Source of the DNA: Brevibacterium gallinarum
Lineage (GTDB): Bacteria; Actinomycetota; Actinomycetes; Actinomycetales; Brevibacteriaceae
DNA: 64,000 nt
Direction: 5' to 3'
Assembly: GCF_014836885.1 (NCBI RefSeq)
Contig: NZ_JACSPY010000001.1
Coordinates: 1 to 64,000 of the forward strand
The position numbers and the translations under genes are program-made. Positions within the stretch are counted from its first letter, which is position 1. Each line of letters starts with the position of its first letter. The notes under the pieces were generated by a model, which saw only the letters and a list, made by a program, of their open reading frames with translations, did not search any database and was not told the origin of the DNA. Shown piece after piece: positions 50,768 to 59,034 of the stretch.

Positions 50768-52018
50768 TCAGGGGCACTCGGCCAGCCCGAGACGCTCAAC
50801 CAGCTGGCGGCGCAGGGCACGCCTGTCCGGTTTGCCCAGACCGGTGGCCGGCAGCGCATCGAGCTCGACCGCATAGACCGGCCGGTGCAGGCCCGGCAAG
50901 TCCGGCACCGAGTCAGTGAGCCGGTCGGCGAGCGCACGTGCGGCGGCGACGGGGTCGCTGTCAGTCGTGCCGGGGCGGTCGGTGACGATCGCGCAGGCGA
51001 GCACCTCACCCCATTCGGCATCCGGCACCCCGGTGACGAGCACCTCGCGGACGCCAGTGGTTTCGAGGGCGGCAAGCAGCGTGTTCTCGACGGTCAGCGG
51101 GCTGATGTTCTCCCCGCCGGAGATGACGACGTCATCAGCCCGGCCGAGGACGCTCAATACCCCGTCGGTGATCGTCCCCAGATCGCTGGTGACGAACCGG
51201 CGGGTCCCGTCGTCACCGGTGGTGAACCCGCTGCCGGTGACCGCCTCGGGATCGGGGAGTGCGCGCAGCCGGCCGCTGGTGACATCGACGTAGCCGTCGG
51301 CGAGCACAGCGCCGGAAAGCACCACCCGGCCGGCGTCGTTGATGCTGACGTCGACGTCTGCGAAGGGGATTCCGTCGTAGACGCAGCCCCCGCACGTCTC
51401 GCTCATCCCGTAGGTGCGCACGATGTTCAGGCCAGCTGATGCAGCGCGGGTGAGCAGGCCGGGGGAGATCGCCGCCCCGCCGAGCAGGATCGCGTCGAAG
51501 GCGCGCGCGAGCTCAGCGGCGACCGGGTCGGCCATGATGCGGGTGAGCTGGGTGGGCACGAGCGCAGTGTAGAGCGGGCCGGCCGGGCCGGAGGAGGCGA
51601 TCATGTGCAGGGCCGCCTCCTGCAGTGCCATGACATCGGCGGTGAAGGACTGCGCGGTGAACGGCCCGCGGGCAGCGAACGGCACCGTCTGGGCCTGCAG
51701 CGAGCGCAGCACCACCTGGGCGCCGGCGATGTGGTTGACCGGCAGGGTCAGGTACCAGCGGCCGGGCCCGCCGAGGATCGCCTCGGTCGCCGTCGCCGAG
51801 GCGGTGAGCGCCTGAGCGGAGAGCGCCACCCCTTTGGCCGGTCCGGTGGTGCCCGAGGTGTGCACGACGAGGGCTGGGGGTCTGCGGCCGGTGCCGGCGT
51901 CGTCGTAGCGGTGCGGGTCGATGACCGAGACCTGACCGTCGCGGGTGGGCGGCAGCACGACGGTGTGTGCGCCGGCCCTCGCCCGGCGCAGCAGTTCGGC
52001 GAGTTCGGTGTGGTCCAT
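50768..52018 (-). CDS. menE: o-succinylbenzoate-CoA ligase MenE
   Basis: 416-residue adenylate-forming enzyme that activates o-succinylbenzoate with CoA. The P-loop-like VVHTSGTTGPAKGV, the mid-protein motif YGMSETCGGCVYDG and the GRADDVVISGGENI hinge region are present. It is somewhat shorter than stand-alone ligases such as acetyl-CoA synthetase, as usual for actinobacterial MenE. ATG 52018 follows the menB stop by 19 bp; the longer frame overlaps menB and is not used. Confidence 0.92.
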   Translation of the reverse strand: MDHTELAELLRRARAGAHTVVLPPTRDGQVSVIDPHRYDDAGTGRRPPALVVHTSGTTGPAKGVALSAQALTASATATEAILGGPGRWYLTLPVNHIAGAQVVLRSLQAQTVPFAARGPFTAQSFTADVMALQEAALHMIASSGPAGPLYTALVPTQLTRIMADPVAAELARAFDAILLGGAAISPGLLTRAASAGLNIVRTYGMSETCGGCVYDGIPFADVDVSINDAGRVVLSGAVLADGYVDVTSGRLRALPDPEAVTGSGFTTGDDGTRRFVTSDLGTITDGVLSVLGRADDVVISGGENISPLTVENTLLAALETTGVREVLVTGVPDAEWGEVLACAIVTDRPGTTDSDPVAAARALADRLTDSVPDLPGLHRPVYAVELDALPATGLGKPDRRALRRQLVERLGLAECP

Positions 52019-52037
52019 CGAGCGGGCCCTCACCGGC

Positions 52038-52955
52038 TCAGTAGTACCAGGGGAACGGCGACCAGTCCGGGTCGCGCTTCTCCAAGAACGCATCCCGGCC
52101 CTCGACGGCCTCATCGGTCATGTAGCCCAGGCGGGTGGCCTCACCGGCGAAGACCTGCTGGCCGACGAGCCCGTCGTCGACGAGGTTGAAGGCGAACTTC
52201 AGCATCCGCTGGGCATTCGGGGACTTGCCGAGGATCTCCCGTGCCATCGTCAGGGCTGCGGATTCGAGCTCGGCGTGGTCGACGACCTCGTTGACGGCAC
52301 CCATATCGGCCATCTCCTGGGCAGAGTAGGTGCGGCCGAGGAAGAAGATCTCCCGGGCCCGCTTCTGCCCGACCATCTTCGCCAGATACGCCGAGCCGTA
52401 GCCGGCATCATAGGAGCCGACATCGGCGTCGGTCTGCTTGAACTTCGCATGCTCACGCGAGGCGATCGTCATATCGCACACGACGTGCAGGCTGTGCCCA
52501 CCACCGGCCGCCCAGCCGGGGACGACGGCGATGACGATCTTGGGCATCGTGCGGATGAGCCGCTGGACTTCGAGGATGTGCAGCCGGCCGGCACGTGCCG
52601 GGTCGACGGTCTCGGCGGTCTCACCGTCGGCGTACTGGTAGCCGGAGCGGCCGCGGATGCGCTGGTCGCCGCCGGAGCAGAACGCCCAGCCGCCGTCCTT
52701 CTCGCTCGGGCCGTTGCCGGTCAGCAGCACACAGCCGACATCGGGAGTCTGCCGGGCGTGGTCGAGCGCGCGATACAGCTCATCGACGGTGTGCGGGCGG
52801 AAGGCGTTGCGCACCTCCGGCCGGTCGAAGGCGATGCGCACACAGCCGATGTCAGTACCGTCGGCGTCGATGGCCCGGTGGTAGGTGATGTCGGTGAAGT
52901 CGAAGCCGGCGACCGCGCGCCAGCGGCTGGGGTCGAAGATCTCAGAGACAGGCAT
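52038..52955 (-). CDS. menB: 1,4-dihydroxy-2-naphthoyl-CoA synthase MenB
   Basis: 305-residue crotonase-family enzyme that closes the second ring of the naphthoquinone. The oxyanion hole is formed by FCSGGDQ and PGWAAGGGHSLHVVCD, and the catalytic Asp and Tyr region is DVGSYDAGYGSAYLA. ATG 52955 is preferred over an ATG 60 bases upstream because TAAACT lies seven bases before it (leaderless spacing) and MPVSEIF begins near the conserved N-terminus. Confidence 0.95.
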   Translation of the reverse strand: MPVSEIFDPSRWRAVAGFDFTDITYHRAIDADGTDIGCVRIAFDRPEVRNAFRPHTVDELYRALDHARQTPDVGCVLLTGNGPSEKDGGWAFCSGGDQRIRGRSGYQYADGETAETVDPARAGRLHILEVQRLIRTMPKIVIAVVPGWAAGGGHSLHVVCDMTIASREHAKFKQTDADVGSYDAGYGSAYLAKMVGQKRAREIFFLGRTYSAQEMADMGAVNEVVDHAELESAALTMAREILGKSPNAQRMLKFAFNLVDDGLVGQQVFAGEATRLGYMTDEAVEGRDAFLEKRDPDWSPFPWYY

Positions 52956-52962
52956 GCCTGCA

Positions 52963-52968
52963 AGTTTA
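52963..52968 (-). promoter_or_regulatory. -10 TAAACT of menB
   Basis: TAAACT on the minus strand is followed by seven bases and ATG 52955, giving a leaderless or one-base-leader transcript for menB-menE. Confidence 0.5.
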
Positions 52969-52998
52969 GCTGTCGGCATGAGGCCGGCCAGCGGCGTG

Positions 52999-53439
52999 TC
53001 AGGCCGGTACTTCAACGCCCGGCTGCGGCGCGTCGTCGCGTTGGATCTGCCGCAGCCGCAGGAGAAGCCACTGCTGGGAGACCAGGACGGCAGCGGTGGA
53101 GAGCCCGTATACGAAGGCGGCGTCGACGACTGTTGCCGTGACCGTCAGATACGCGAAATACGCTGCAGCGATTGCTGGTCCGACCCTTCCGATTGTCACA
53201 GCGCGGCTCAGCGAATCAGGGGATTGAGTGGAGAACCCCACGGGCCGGAAGCCCTGCCGAGCACGCACCCAGAGCGCTGCTGCAGGTACGCCGAAACTCA
53301 GAGCGACGGTCGCGAGGAAGTGCCCGGCAAAAACCGGAGAGCCGAACGCGTAGCTGTCGGCACAGCTCGTGAGCATGACGGCGAGCCAGAACAGCAGCGA
53401 CGGCTGGGTGACGGCTGTGGGCGAGGACAGGTTCTTCAT
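52999..53439 (-). CDS. four-helix membrane protein, paralogue A
   Basis: Unrecognised 146-residue protein with four hydrophobic segments. It is clearly paralogous to the product of 55802-56317: both share PS.LFWL near the start, VPAAALW.RA..GF.PVG after the second helix, TIG..GP.A before the third and VSQQWL..RLR at the end of the fourth. The copies bracket menC and a GNAT gene. It lies upstream of menB on the same strand, 43 bp away. ATG 53439 is chosen because the homology begins there. Confidence 0.75.
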   Translation of the reverse strand: MKNLSSPTAVTQPSLLFWLAVMLTSCADSYAFGSPVFAGHFLATVALSFGVPAAALWVRARQGFRPVGFSTQSPDSLSRAVTIGRVGPAIAAAYFAYLTVTATVVDAAFVYGLSTAAVLVSQQWLLLRLRQIQRDDAPQPGVEVPA

Positions 53440-53592
53440 GTCGGCTTCTCTCTGCTTACAGTGGATGCGCGGGAATCCGGCTGCCATATGACAGCGCAGG
53501 TTGCCGCGATTCGTATTCACGGTTCCAGAGAGAGTTCACCGCTGCAATTGCACCTTTGTCGTAGCGGTACGTCGGAGGAGGAGGTGCGCGAC

Positions 53593-54678
53593 ATGATCCC
53601 AGACTGGCTGGCCGAGCTCGTCACCGGCACCGACGACCTCGATGCGCTGCTGCCTCAGCGCCGCGTCGTCGAACTGCCGATGATCACCCGCTTCCGCGGC
53701 ATCACCTCCCGGCAGGCGGTCGTCTTCCGTGGGCCAGCAGGATGGTCGGAGTTCTCACCTTTCCTCGAATACGCCGCGCCCGAGGCGGCACGCTGGCTGG
53801 CCGGTGCGCTCGAGTTCGGCCACCGGCCGGCTCCCGAACCGCTGCGTGATGCCGTCCCGCTCAACGGCACCATCCCCGACTGCTCACCAGACGCAGTGCC
53901 GGGTCTCATCGCCCGCTATCCGGGTGCCGGCACCTTCAAGATCAAGATCGCAGCCGGCGGAATCGCGAACCTGGACACTGATCTCGCGCGCATCCGCGCT
54001 GTGCGCGCCCACGCCCCGGCAGCCCGGCTGCGCTTCGACGCCAACGCCGGCTACCCGCTCGCCGCTGCCCAGCAGCTGTGCGTGGCCGTCGCCGCGCTTC
54101 CCGAGGCGGCCGACTGGCTGGAGTACATCGAACAGCCCGTCGCTGCGGTCGAGGACCTCGCCCGGCTGCGGGAGTGGATCGCCGACCGTGGGCTGCCCAT
54201 CCGCATTGCTGCTGATGAATCGATCCGCAAGGCCGAGGACCCGTACCGGGTGGCAGCCCTCGGCGCGGCGGATGTCGTCATCGTCAAAGCCCAGCCGCTC
54301 GGCGGCGCCCAGCATGCCGCAGACGTCGTCACCGGCTGCGGGCTGCCCGCTGTCGTGTCATCAGCTCTGGAGACCGGGATCGGTCTCCGGGCAGGAGCAT
54401 TGCTGGCCGCCAGTCTGCCGGTCGATGCTGCCGCCGAGGCGATCTTCGCCGGCCCGCCCGCCTGCGGGCTCGGCACGGGAGCACTCTTCACCACCGACAT
54501 CATCGCGGGCGACACTCACCGCGATGGAGACGACCACCTCGGCGGCGGGCTGCTGTCCGCCTGGCGCGCCGAACCGGACCCAGAGCTTCTCGCCGCCCAC
54601 ACGGCAGACGCCGAGACCCACGCCTGGTGGGACGCCCGGGTCCGTGACTGTCTGTCGGAGCTGCGCCGGCAGGTGTGA
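53593..54678 (+). CDS. menC: o-succinylbenzoate synthase MenC
   Basis: 361-residue enolase-superfamily enzyme that dehydrates SHCHC to o-succinylbenzoate. The catalytic Lys pair K-x-K is at 116-118 (FKIKIA), metal ligands are Asp149 (RFDANAGY), Glu180 (EYIEQP) and Asp208 (AADES), and the opposing Lys232 is in VIVKAQP, all as expected. ATG 53593 follows a GGAGGAGGAGG stretch. It is divergent from the paralogue A gene and separate from other men genes. Confidence 0.93.
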   Translation: MIPDWLAELVTGTDDLDALLPQRRVVELPMITRFRGITSRQAVVFRGPAGWSEFSPFLEYAAPEAARWLAGALEFGHRPAPEPLRDAVPLNGTIPDCSPDAVPGLIARYPGAGTFKIKIAAGGIANLDTDLARIRAVRAHAPAARLRFDANAGYPLAAAQQLCVAVAALPEAADWLEYIEQPVAAVEDLARLREWIADRGLPIRIAADESIRKAEDPYRVAALGAADVVIVKAQPLGGAQHAADVVTGCGLPAVVSSALETGIGLRAGALLAASLPVDAAAEAIFAGPPACGLGTGALFTTDIIAGDTHRDGDDHLGGGLLSAWRAEPDPELLAAHTADAETHAWWDARVRDCLSELRRQV

Positions 54679-54741
54679 GGCCGCAGCCTCCCGGACACCG
54701 GCATGCACCACACGGCATATGCACAACCTGCCGCGCGCGCC

Positions 54742-54747
54742 TAGGAT
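54742..54747 (+). promoter_or_regulatory. -10 TAGGAT, leaderless start of the GNAT gene
   Basis: TAGGAT is followed by six bases and the ATG at 54754. No ribosome-binding site is present. Confidence 0.55.
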
Positions 54748-54753
54748 CGCTGC

Positions 54754-55773
54754 ATGGACGCCGTCTTCGATCCCGCACCGCATGCCGCGCTCGCCCGGCT
54801 CACCGCAGAGCAGACCGCCCGTCTTGCCACCCTCGACCCGGCCTGGGCGCCCTTGGATGTACCGCAGCCTGAGCCCGGCGACACGATCGTCGGTGCCGGT
54901 TCTGGCGCTGCCATGCCCGAGGCACCGGTCGCCCTGGCCATCGTCCGCACCCGCGTCTCCGGGCTCGACACTCCAGCCGCCGTGTGGGGCACCCGGGTGG
55001 CGCACACGATTCAGCTGCGCGTCGGCAGCGGTGCCGATGCTGGTGGGATCGCTGCGGTGCTCGCCGCTGCGGTCGCCGAGGCGCGGGCCCGGGACGCTCA
55101 GACGGCTCGCGGTGCTGGCAGCCGGTTCGGCGACGGAGAGACGATCGATGATGCGGACCGGTCGATCCAGGTTTCGATTCCCGCTCGCGAGGCGGTGATC
55201 GCACAAGCGTTGGCGGCGACCGGATTCCGCCTCGACTCCGTCGACGGACTACGGACACTCGACCGCGACGCTCCCGAGGTGCCGGCTGGGGATCTGCCGT
55301 TCACCGCGCCGGAGGAGGCTGATGAGGATGCGCTGACAGCGGGGATGATGAAGCTGCAGGCCTTCGATGCTGCGTTCATGTCCAACCTGTTGCGCGAGAA
55401 CACCGAGGCGGCCATGCGCCAGTATGCGCGCGAGGCGATCGCAGCCGGCCCCGGCTGGTCGGCGATCGTGCGCGGTCGAAAGCCGGGCGCCATCGATGCC
55501 TACCTCACCATCACCCCACCGGAGGAGTCCGCCTGGGCGGCTTCCGGGCTCAGGGTGGGGACAAGCGCCTATGTCGGTTTCGCCTGGACCGAACCGCACC
55601 TGCGCGGCACCGGACTGGCCAGCCGAATGCTCGCTGCAGGCGAAGCTCACGCCCGGGCACAGGGGGTGGAGGCGCTGCTCATCGGTTATGCGGCACAGAA
55701 TCCGCTCTCGGGCCCCTTATGGAATCGGCGCGGCTTCCGCCCGGTCCGCGCGCACTGGCTGCTGCGCCCGTAA
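54754..55773 (+). CDS. GNAT acetyltransferase, probable tandem-domain
   Basis: 339-residue protein. The C-terminal half is a clear GNAT domain: VGFAWTEPHLRGTGLASRML contains the acetyl-CoA loop, followed by LWNRRGFRPV. The N-terminal half has a weaker, similar arrangement (the RSIQVSIPAREAVI region and ALAATGFRLDS) consistent with a degenerate second GNAT domain as in mycothiol synthase-like proteins. The acceptor is unknown. It is 75 bp downstream of menC but has its own -10. Confidence 0.78.
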   Translation: MDAVFDPAPHAALARLTAEQTARLATLDPAWAPLDVPQPEPGDTIVGAGSGAAMPEAPVALAIVRTRVSGLDTPAAVWGTRVAHTIQLRVGSGADAGGIAAVLAAAVAEARARDAQTARGAGSRFGDGETIDDADRSIQVSIPAREAVIAQALAATGFRLDSVDGLRTLDRDAPEVPAGDLPFTAPEEADEDALTAGMMKLQAFDAAFMSNLLRENTEAAMRQYAREAIAAGPGWSAIVRGRKPGAIDAYLTITPPEESAWAASGLRVGTSAYVGFAWTEPHLRGTGLASRMLAAGEAHARAQGVEALLIGYAAQNPLSGPLWNRRGFRPVRAHWLLRP

Positions 55774-55779
55774 CCGTCG

Positions 55780-55796
55780 CCCGGTCTCAAACCGGG
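55780..55796. terminator. hairpin between convergent genes
   Basis: CCCGGT and ACCGGG arms with a five-base loop lie just after the GNAT stop and before the convergent membrane-protein stop. No T-run, so a weak candidate. Confidence 0.45.
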
Positions 55797-55801
55797 ATCC
55801 G

Positions 55802-56317
55802 TCACCGAGGTGCTGCAGCCGGCGGTGCTCCGTGGTCGACGGCCGCCGGGTCGTCAGGGGTCGTTGGGCTGTCATGGGCCGTTGGGTCGTCATCAGGCTC
55901 ATCGCTGTGTGTGCTGCGTTCGATGCGCCGCAGACGGTAGTACAGCCACTGCTGGGAGACAGCGATGAGGATCGTACATGCCCCGTAGAGCAGCGTGACT
56001 TCGATCTGCTGGGCGGCCTTCGCCAGGTACGCGAAGTAGAAGAAGACGGCAAGCGGACCGGCAAAACCGATGGTCCTGGCGCGCTGCAGCGTGGCGGGCT
56101 GCTTTGGGTTGTAGCCGACCGGCATGAAGCCGCTCGCTGCACGCCACCACAGTGCTGCTGCAGGGACGATGAACGCGATCAGCAGGCCGAGGGCGAAGAC
56201 ACCGAGGTGATGGAATCCTGAGCTGCCGACTTTGTAGAACTCCCCGCAGGCAGCGAGCAGGATCGTGAGCCAGAACAGCCGAGACGGGTTGGCTACCGAG
56301 AGCGGGGATGCAGACAT
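55802..56317 (-). CDS. four-helix membrane protein, paralogue B
   Basis: Unrecognised 171-residue protein with four hydrophobic segments, paralogous to the product of 52999-53439. It has an extra C-terminal tail of about 35 residues rich in Asp, Pro, Thr and His whose DNA is made of imperfect short repeats. ATG 56317 is chosen because homology begins at the next few residues; an in-frame start 81 bases upstream is not supported. Function unknown. Confidence 0.75.
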   Translation of the reverse strand: MSASPLSVANPSRLFWLTILLAACGEFYKVGSSGFHHLGVFALGLLIAFIVPAAALWWRAASGFMPVGYNPKQPATLQRARTIGFAGPLAVFFYFAYLAKAAQQIEVTLLYGACTILIAVSQQWLYYRLRRIERSTHSDEPDDDPTAHDSPTTPDDPAAVDHGAPPAAAPR

Positions 56318-56412
56318 GAGGGCTTCTTTCTGCTCCGCGCGGAGGGCGCATCCCGCAGGCGCGGGCGTTGGGGATGCCCCGATTGTATCGCAGATCACAT
56401 ACTGATGAGGTC

Positions 56413-57888
56413 TCAGCGCTTATCAGCGGCGTCCCCGCGGTGAGGCTTCCGGGCCTTCGCTGCTGCCGGCGCTGGCTCACAGGGCGCGATCGTCACATGG
56501 GTGATCTCGTCTTGGCCCCAGGTGCGGTAGTGGCGGGTGCGCCGGCCGGGCACGATCGGGTCGTGCAGGGCCCCAGCCATCCGGCCGGTGAAGTCGAGCC
56601 GGCCCTGCGCATCGGCGTGCAGCGTCGAGACCGACTCCGACAGAGGTGAGGAGATCCGCAGCTCGTACTTCTCACCCGGGTGGTACAGCGCCGGGGTGCG
56701 GATGCGGAAGGTGCCGGCCCCGTTAAGGGTGAACCCGGCGGTGGTGACCTGGCCGAAGGTCACCAGCTGCGCGCGCCTGCGCGAGATCGAGACCTCCCAG
56801 CCGTGCACGGAGAACACCGGCAGACCGGTGATGAAGGTGAACGCTGCGCCATCGGAGACCTGGCCACCACCTCGGGAACGGCGGTCGGCGGCAGCCTGAG
56901 CGGCCAGCCGCTGCGGCAGCGCGGTGATCCACTCGCCCAGTTCGCGCTGCCAGGCGAACCAGTTGTGCAGGCCGGTGGCGCGCGGCGTCCACATGTGCCT
57001 GATGCCCAGTTCGCTCAGCCGCTGGTGGAAGGACTCGCCGTGGTGGCTGACGCTGGCTTCGAGCACGTCGACGTGCTCTTCAGCCTCTCCTGGGTCCGGG
57101 TCGCCAGAGCCGGCGGTGAACCACAGATCGGTGGCAGCGAGGTTATCCGCCAGGTGCAGCGGGGAGTTGGCCAGCCATTCGGCCTTGTCACGGCGCGGGT
57201 CGCCGAACAGCGAACGCGGTTCGCCGCCCTCGCGCAGGGAGATGATGTCCATCAGCGGTACGGCGGCCAGCGGGTCGAGTGGGGAGGAGAATGCGGCGGC
57301 CGCGCAGTAGCGGTCGGGGTGCCAGGCGGCGTACTTCATCGCCGCGTATCCGCCCATCGACAGGCCGGCCAGAATCTGGCCGCCGCGTTCGGCGTTGACG
57401 GAGTAGCGGCCGGTGACGAAGTCGACGAGCTCGCCGGTGTGGAACTTCGGCCAGTCGAGCAGCGTGTCGCCGAAGGCGTGCGTGGAGTAGCTCGCCGCCC
57501 CGGCATCGGGCATGACGACGAGATACGGGCTCTCAGCGGTGATCCGTTCAGCAGCCCCGAGGTCGGTCCAGGAGCGGAAGTCATCGCCGGAGCCGTGGAA
57601 GAGGTAGATGACGTCGGCGACCTCGCTCGGGGTGCCCGGCAGCAGCACCCGCAGCCCGACGGTGCGCGATAGGGCGGGGGAGTAGACGAAGAATTCGCGC
57701 AGCCGGCGGGAGAGCTTGCGCTTCTCCCGCACATGGAAGCGGGTGGCGTCCTCGCCGGTGGGTTCGGGGCCGAGGAAGGTGAGCGTCTGGTTGCGGCCGG
57801 GGAATTCGCCGGCCCGGTTGCGGGCGGCGGTCAGGGCGCGCACGGCGCGCGCGCCGACGGAGAGCATGATGTGACGTCGCTGGATCAT
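56413..57888 (-). CDS. esterase D/mycolyltransferase-like alpha/beta hydrolase with C-terminal extension
   Basis: 491-residue protein of the putative esterase (PF00756-like) family. The alpha/beta hydrolase core occupies about residues 75-335: a VIYLFHGSGDD oxyanion strand, nucleophile Ser in AGLSMGGYAAMK, and a late His in GLHNWFAWQRELGEW. A C-terminal part of about 130 residues is beta-rich and ends in a basic Lys/Arg tail. There is no clear signal peptide, although the N-terminus is Arg/Ala-rich. Substrate unknown. ATG 57888 is chosen with GAGGA six bases upstream; GTG 57927 and ATG 57867 are alternatives. Confidence 0.78.
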   Translation of the reverse strand: MIQRRHIMLSVGARAVRALTAARNRAGEFPGRNQTLTFLGPEPTGEDATRFHVREKRKLSRRLREFFVYSPALSRTVGLRVLLPGTPSEVADVIYLFHGSGDDFRSWTDLGAAERITAESPYLVVMPDAGAASYSTHAFGDTLLDWPKFHTGELVDFVTGRYSVNAERGGQILAGLSMGGYAAMKYAAWHPDRYCAAAAFSSPLDPLAAVPLMDIISLREGGEPRSLFGDPRRDKAEWLANSPLHLADNLAATDLWFTAGSGDPDPGEAEEHVDVLEASVSHHGESFHQRLSELGIRHMWTPRATGLHNWFAWQRELGEWITALPQRLAAQAAADRRSRGGGQVSDGAAFTFITGLPVFSVHGWEVSISRRRAQLVTFGQVTTAGFTLNGAGTFRIRTPALYHPGEKYELRISSPLSESVSTLHADAQGRLDFTGRMAGALHDPIVPGRRTRHYRTWGQDEITHVTIAPCEPAPAAAKARKPHRGDAADKR

Positions 57889-57985
57889 AAGCGTCCTCGC
57901 AGGGCTCGGCAGAGGTGGGCGCGACACGGGGTCTCACCGCTCACGATAGGACGCGTGGGTGAACGGGAGGAGACGGGCGTGCGAC

Positions 57986-58945
57986 TCAGCGCTGGGGATT
58001 GGCTGCCCGACGGCGCTCGGTGCGCACGCTCGGCAGCAGCTGGCCCTGCCGGTGGGCGAGGAAGAGCATCGCCAGACCGGCCAGCGAGCACACCGCGACG
58101 GTGATGACCGAGCCCTCCATGCCGAGGTCCCCGCCGGTCAGCCAGTCCGGCCCGGAGAACGTCGCAGCGAACAGGCCGTCCCCGGAGCCGACGCCGGAGA
58201 CCGGGGAGCTGAAGATGCCCCCGGAGAGGAAGTTCCACGTGGCGTGGATGCCGATCGGCAGCCACAGCCGGCGGGTGAGCAGATAGGCCCCGCCCAGCAG
58301 CAGACCGGCCTCCACCGCGATCGCGGTCGCACCCCACCAGCTGGAGCCGGGATTGCCCAGATGCGCGGCACCGAACAGCGCTGAGGAGATGATGAGCGCC
58401 GCCCATGAGCCGAACCACGCATCGAGGATCCGCAGCAGGATCCCGCGGAAGACGATCTCCTCGATGACACCGGCGCTGATCCCGCCGGCCAGGCCGATGA
58501 GGATTCCGTCACTGAGCTGGATGCCGGTGATCCGGTAGCCGCCGAGCAGCGCGATGATGCCGATCGCTGCGAGGATGACCGCGACTCCGACGGTGATGCC
58601 GAAGAGGAACTCGATGGTCTTCGAGCCCCCGCGCAGCCCCTGACCCGGATCACCGCCGATCCAGCCGACGATGAGTCGGTAGAGCAGCAGCGCAACGGCG
58701 GCGGCCGCGCAGGCGCTGATGACGGCGATCCAGCCGGGCCGGGCGATGGTGCCGGGATCGGTGATCTCGATCGGGCGGCCGGAGAGGTTCAGCAGCGCCC
58801 AGTCGACGGTGAGCAGCACGACGCTCGTGATGATGAACAGGACCACCCCGGCGAGCAGCTGCAGGATCCGCCGCCTGTCCGTGCGCTGCGTCTTGGGCTC
58901 CTCGGGTTCAGAGCGCAGCAGATAGGGATGCGGCGGGTAGGTCAT
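57986..58945 (-). CDS. CPBP family intramembrane metalloprotease
   Basis: 319-residue CAAX-prenyl-protease-2/bacteriocin-processing (CPBP) membrane protein with about eight hydrophobic segments. The active-site motifs are intact: Glu162-Glu163 in IEEIVFRG, His195 in FGAAHLG, and His234/Asn238 in GIHATWNF. Substrate unknown. A TAGAAT hexamer exactly six bases upstream fixes the start at ATG 58945 and rules out the in-frame GTG at 58951, which would lie upstream of +1. Confidence 0.9.
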   Translation of the reverse strand: MTYPPHPYLLRSEPEEPKTQRTDRRRILQLLAGVVLFIITSVVLLTVDWALLNLSGRPIEITDPGTIARPGWIAVISACAAAAVALLLYRLIVGWIGGDPGQGLRGGSKTIEFLFGITVGVAVILAAIGIIALLGGYRITGIQLSDGILIGLAGGISAGVIEEIVFRGILLRILDAWFGSWAALIISSALFGAAHLGNPGSSWWGATAIAVEAGLLLGGAYLLTRRLWLPIGIHATWNFLSGGIFSSPVSGVGSGDGLFAATFSGPDWLTGGDLGMEGSVITVAVCSLAGLAMLFLAHRQGQLLPSVRTERRRAANPQR

Positions 58946-58951
58946 GAGCAC

Positions 58952-58957
58952 ATTCTA
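58952..58957 (-). promoter_or_regulatory. -10 TAGAAT, leaderless start of the CPBP gene
   Basis: TAGAAT on the minus strand is followed by six bases and ATG 58945. Confidence 0.55.
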
Positions 58958-59034
58958 AGCTGTCCCGCCGGATGCCCGGCATGCGGCGACCGGAGCGGGA
59001 ACAGCTGCCGGGCGGGCGTGGTTGAATCGAGGTG

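Noticed and set aside
52885..53592. Upstream extension of the menC frame
   Set aside because: It runs antisense through menB and paralogue A and has shadow composition; menC starts at ATG 53593 with a strong ribosome-binding site.
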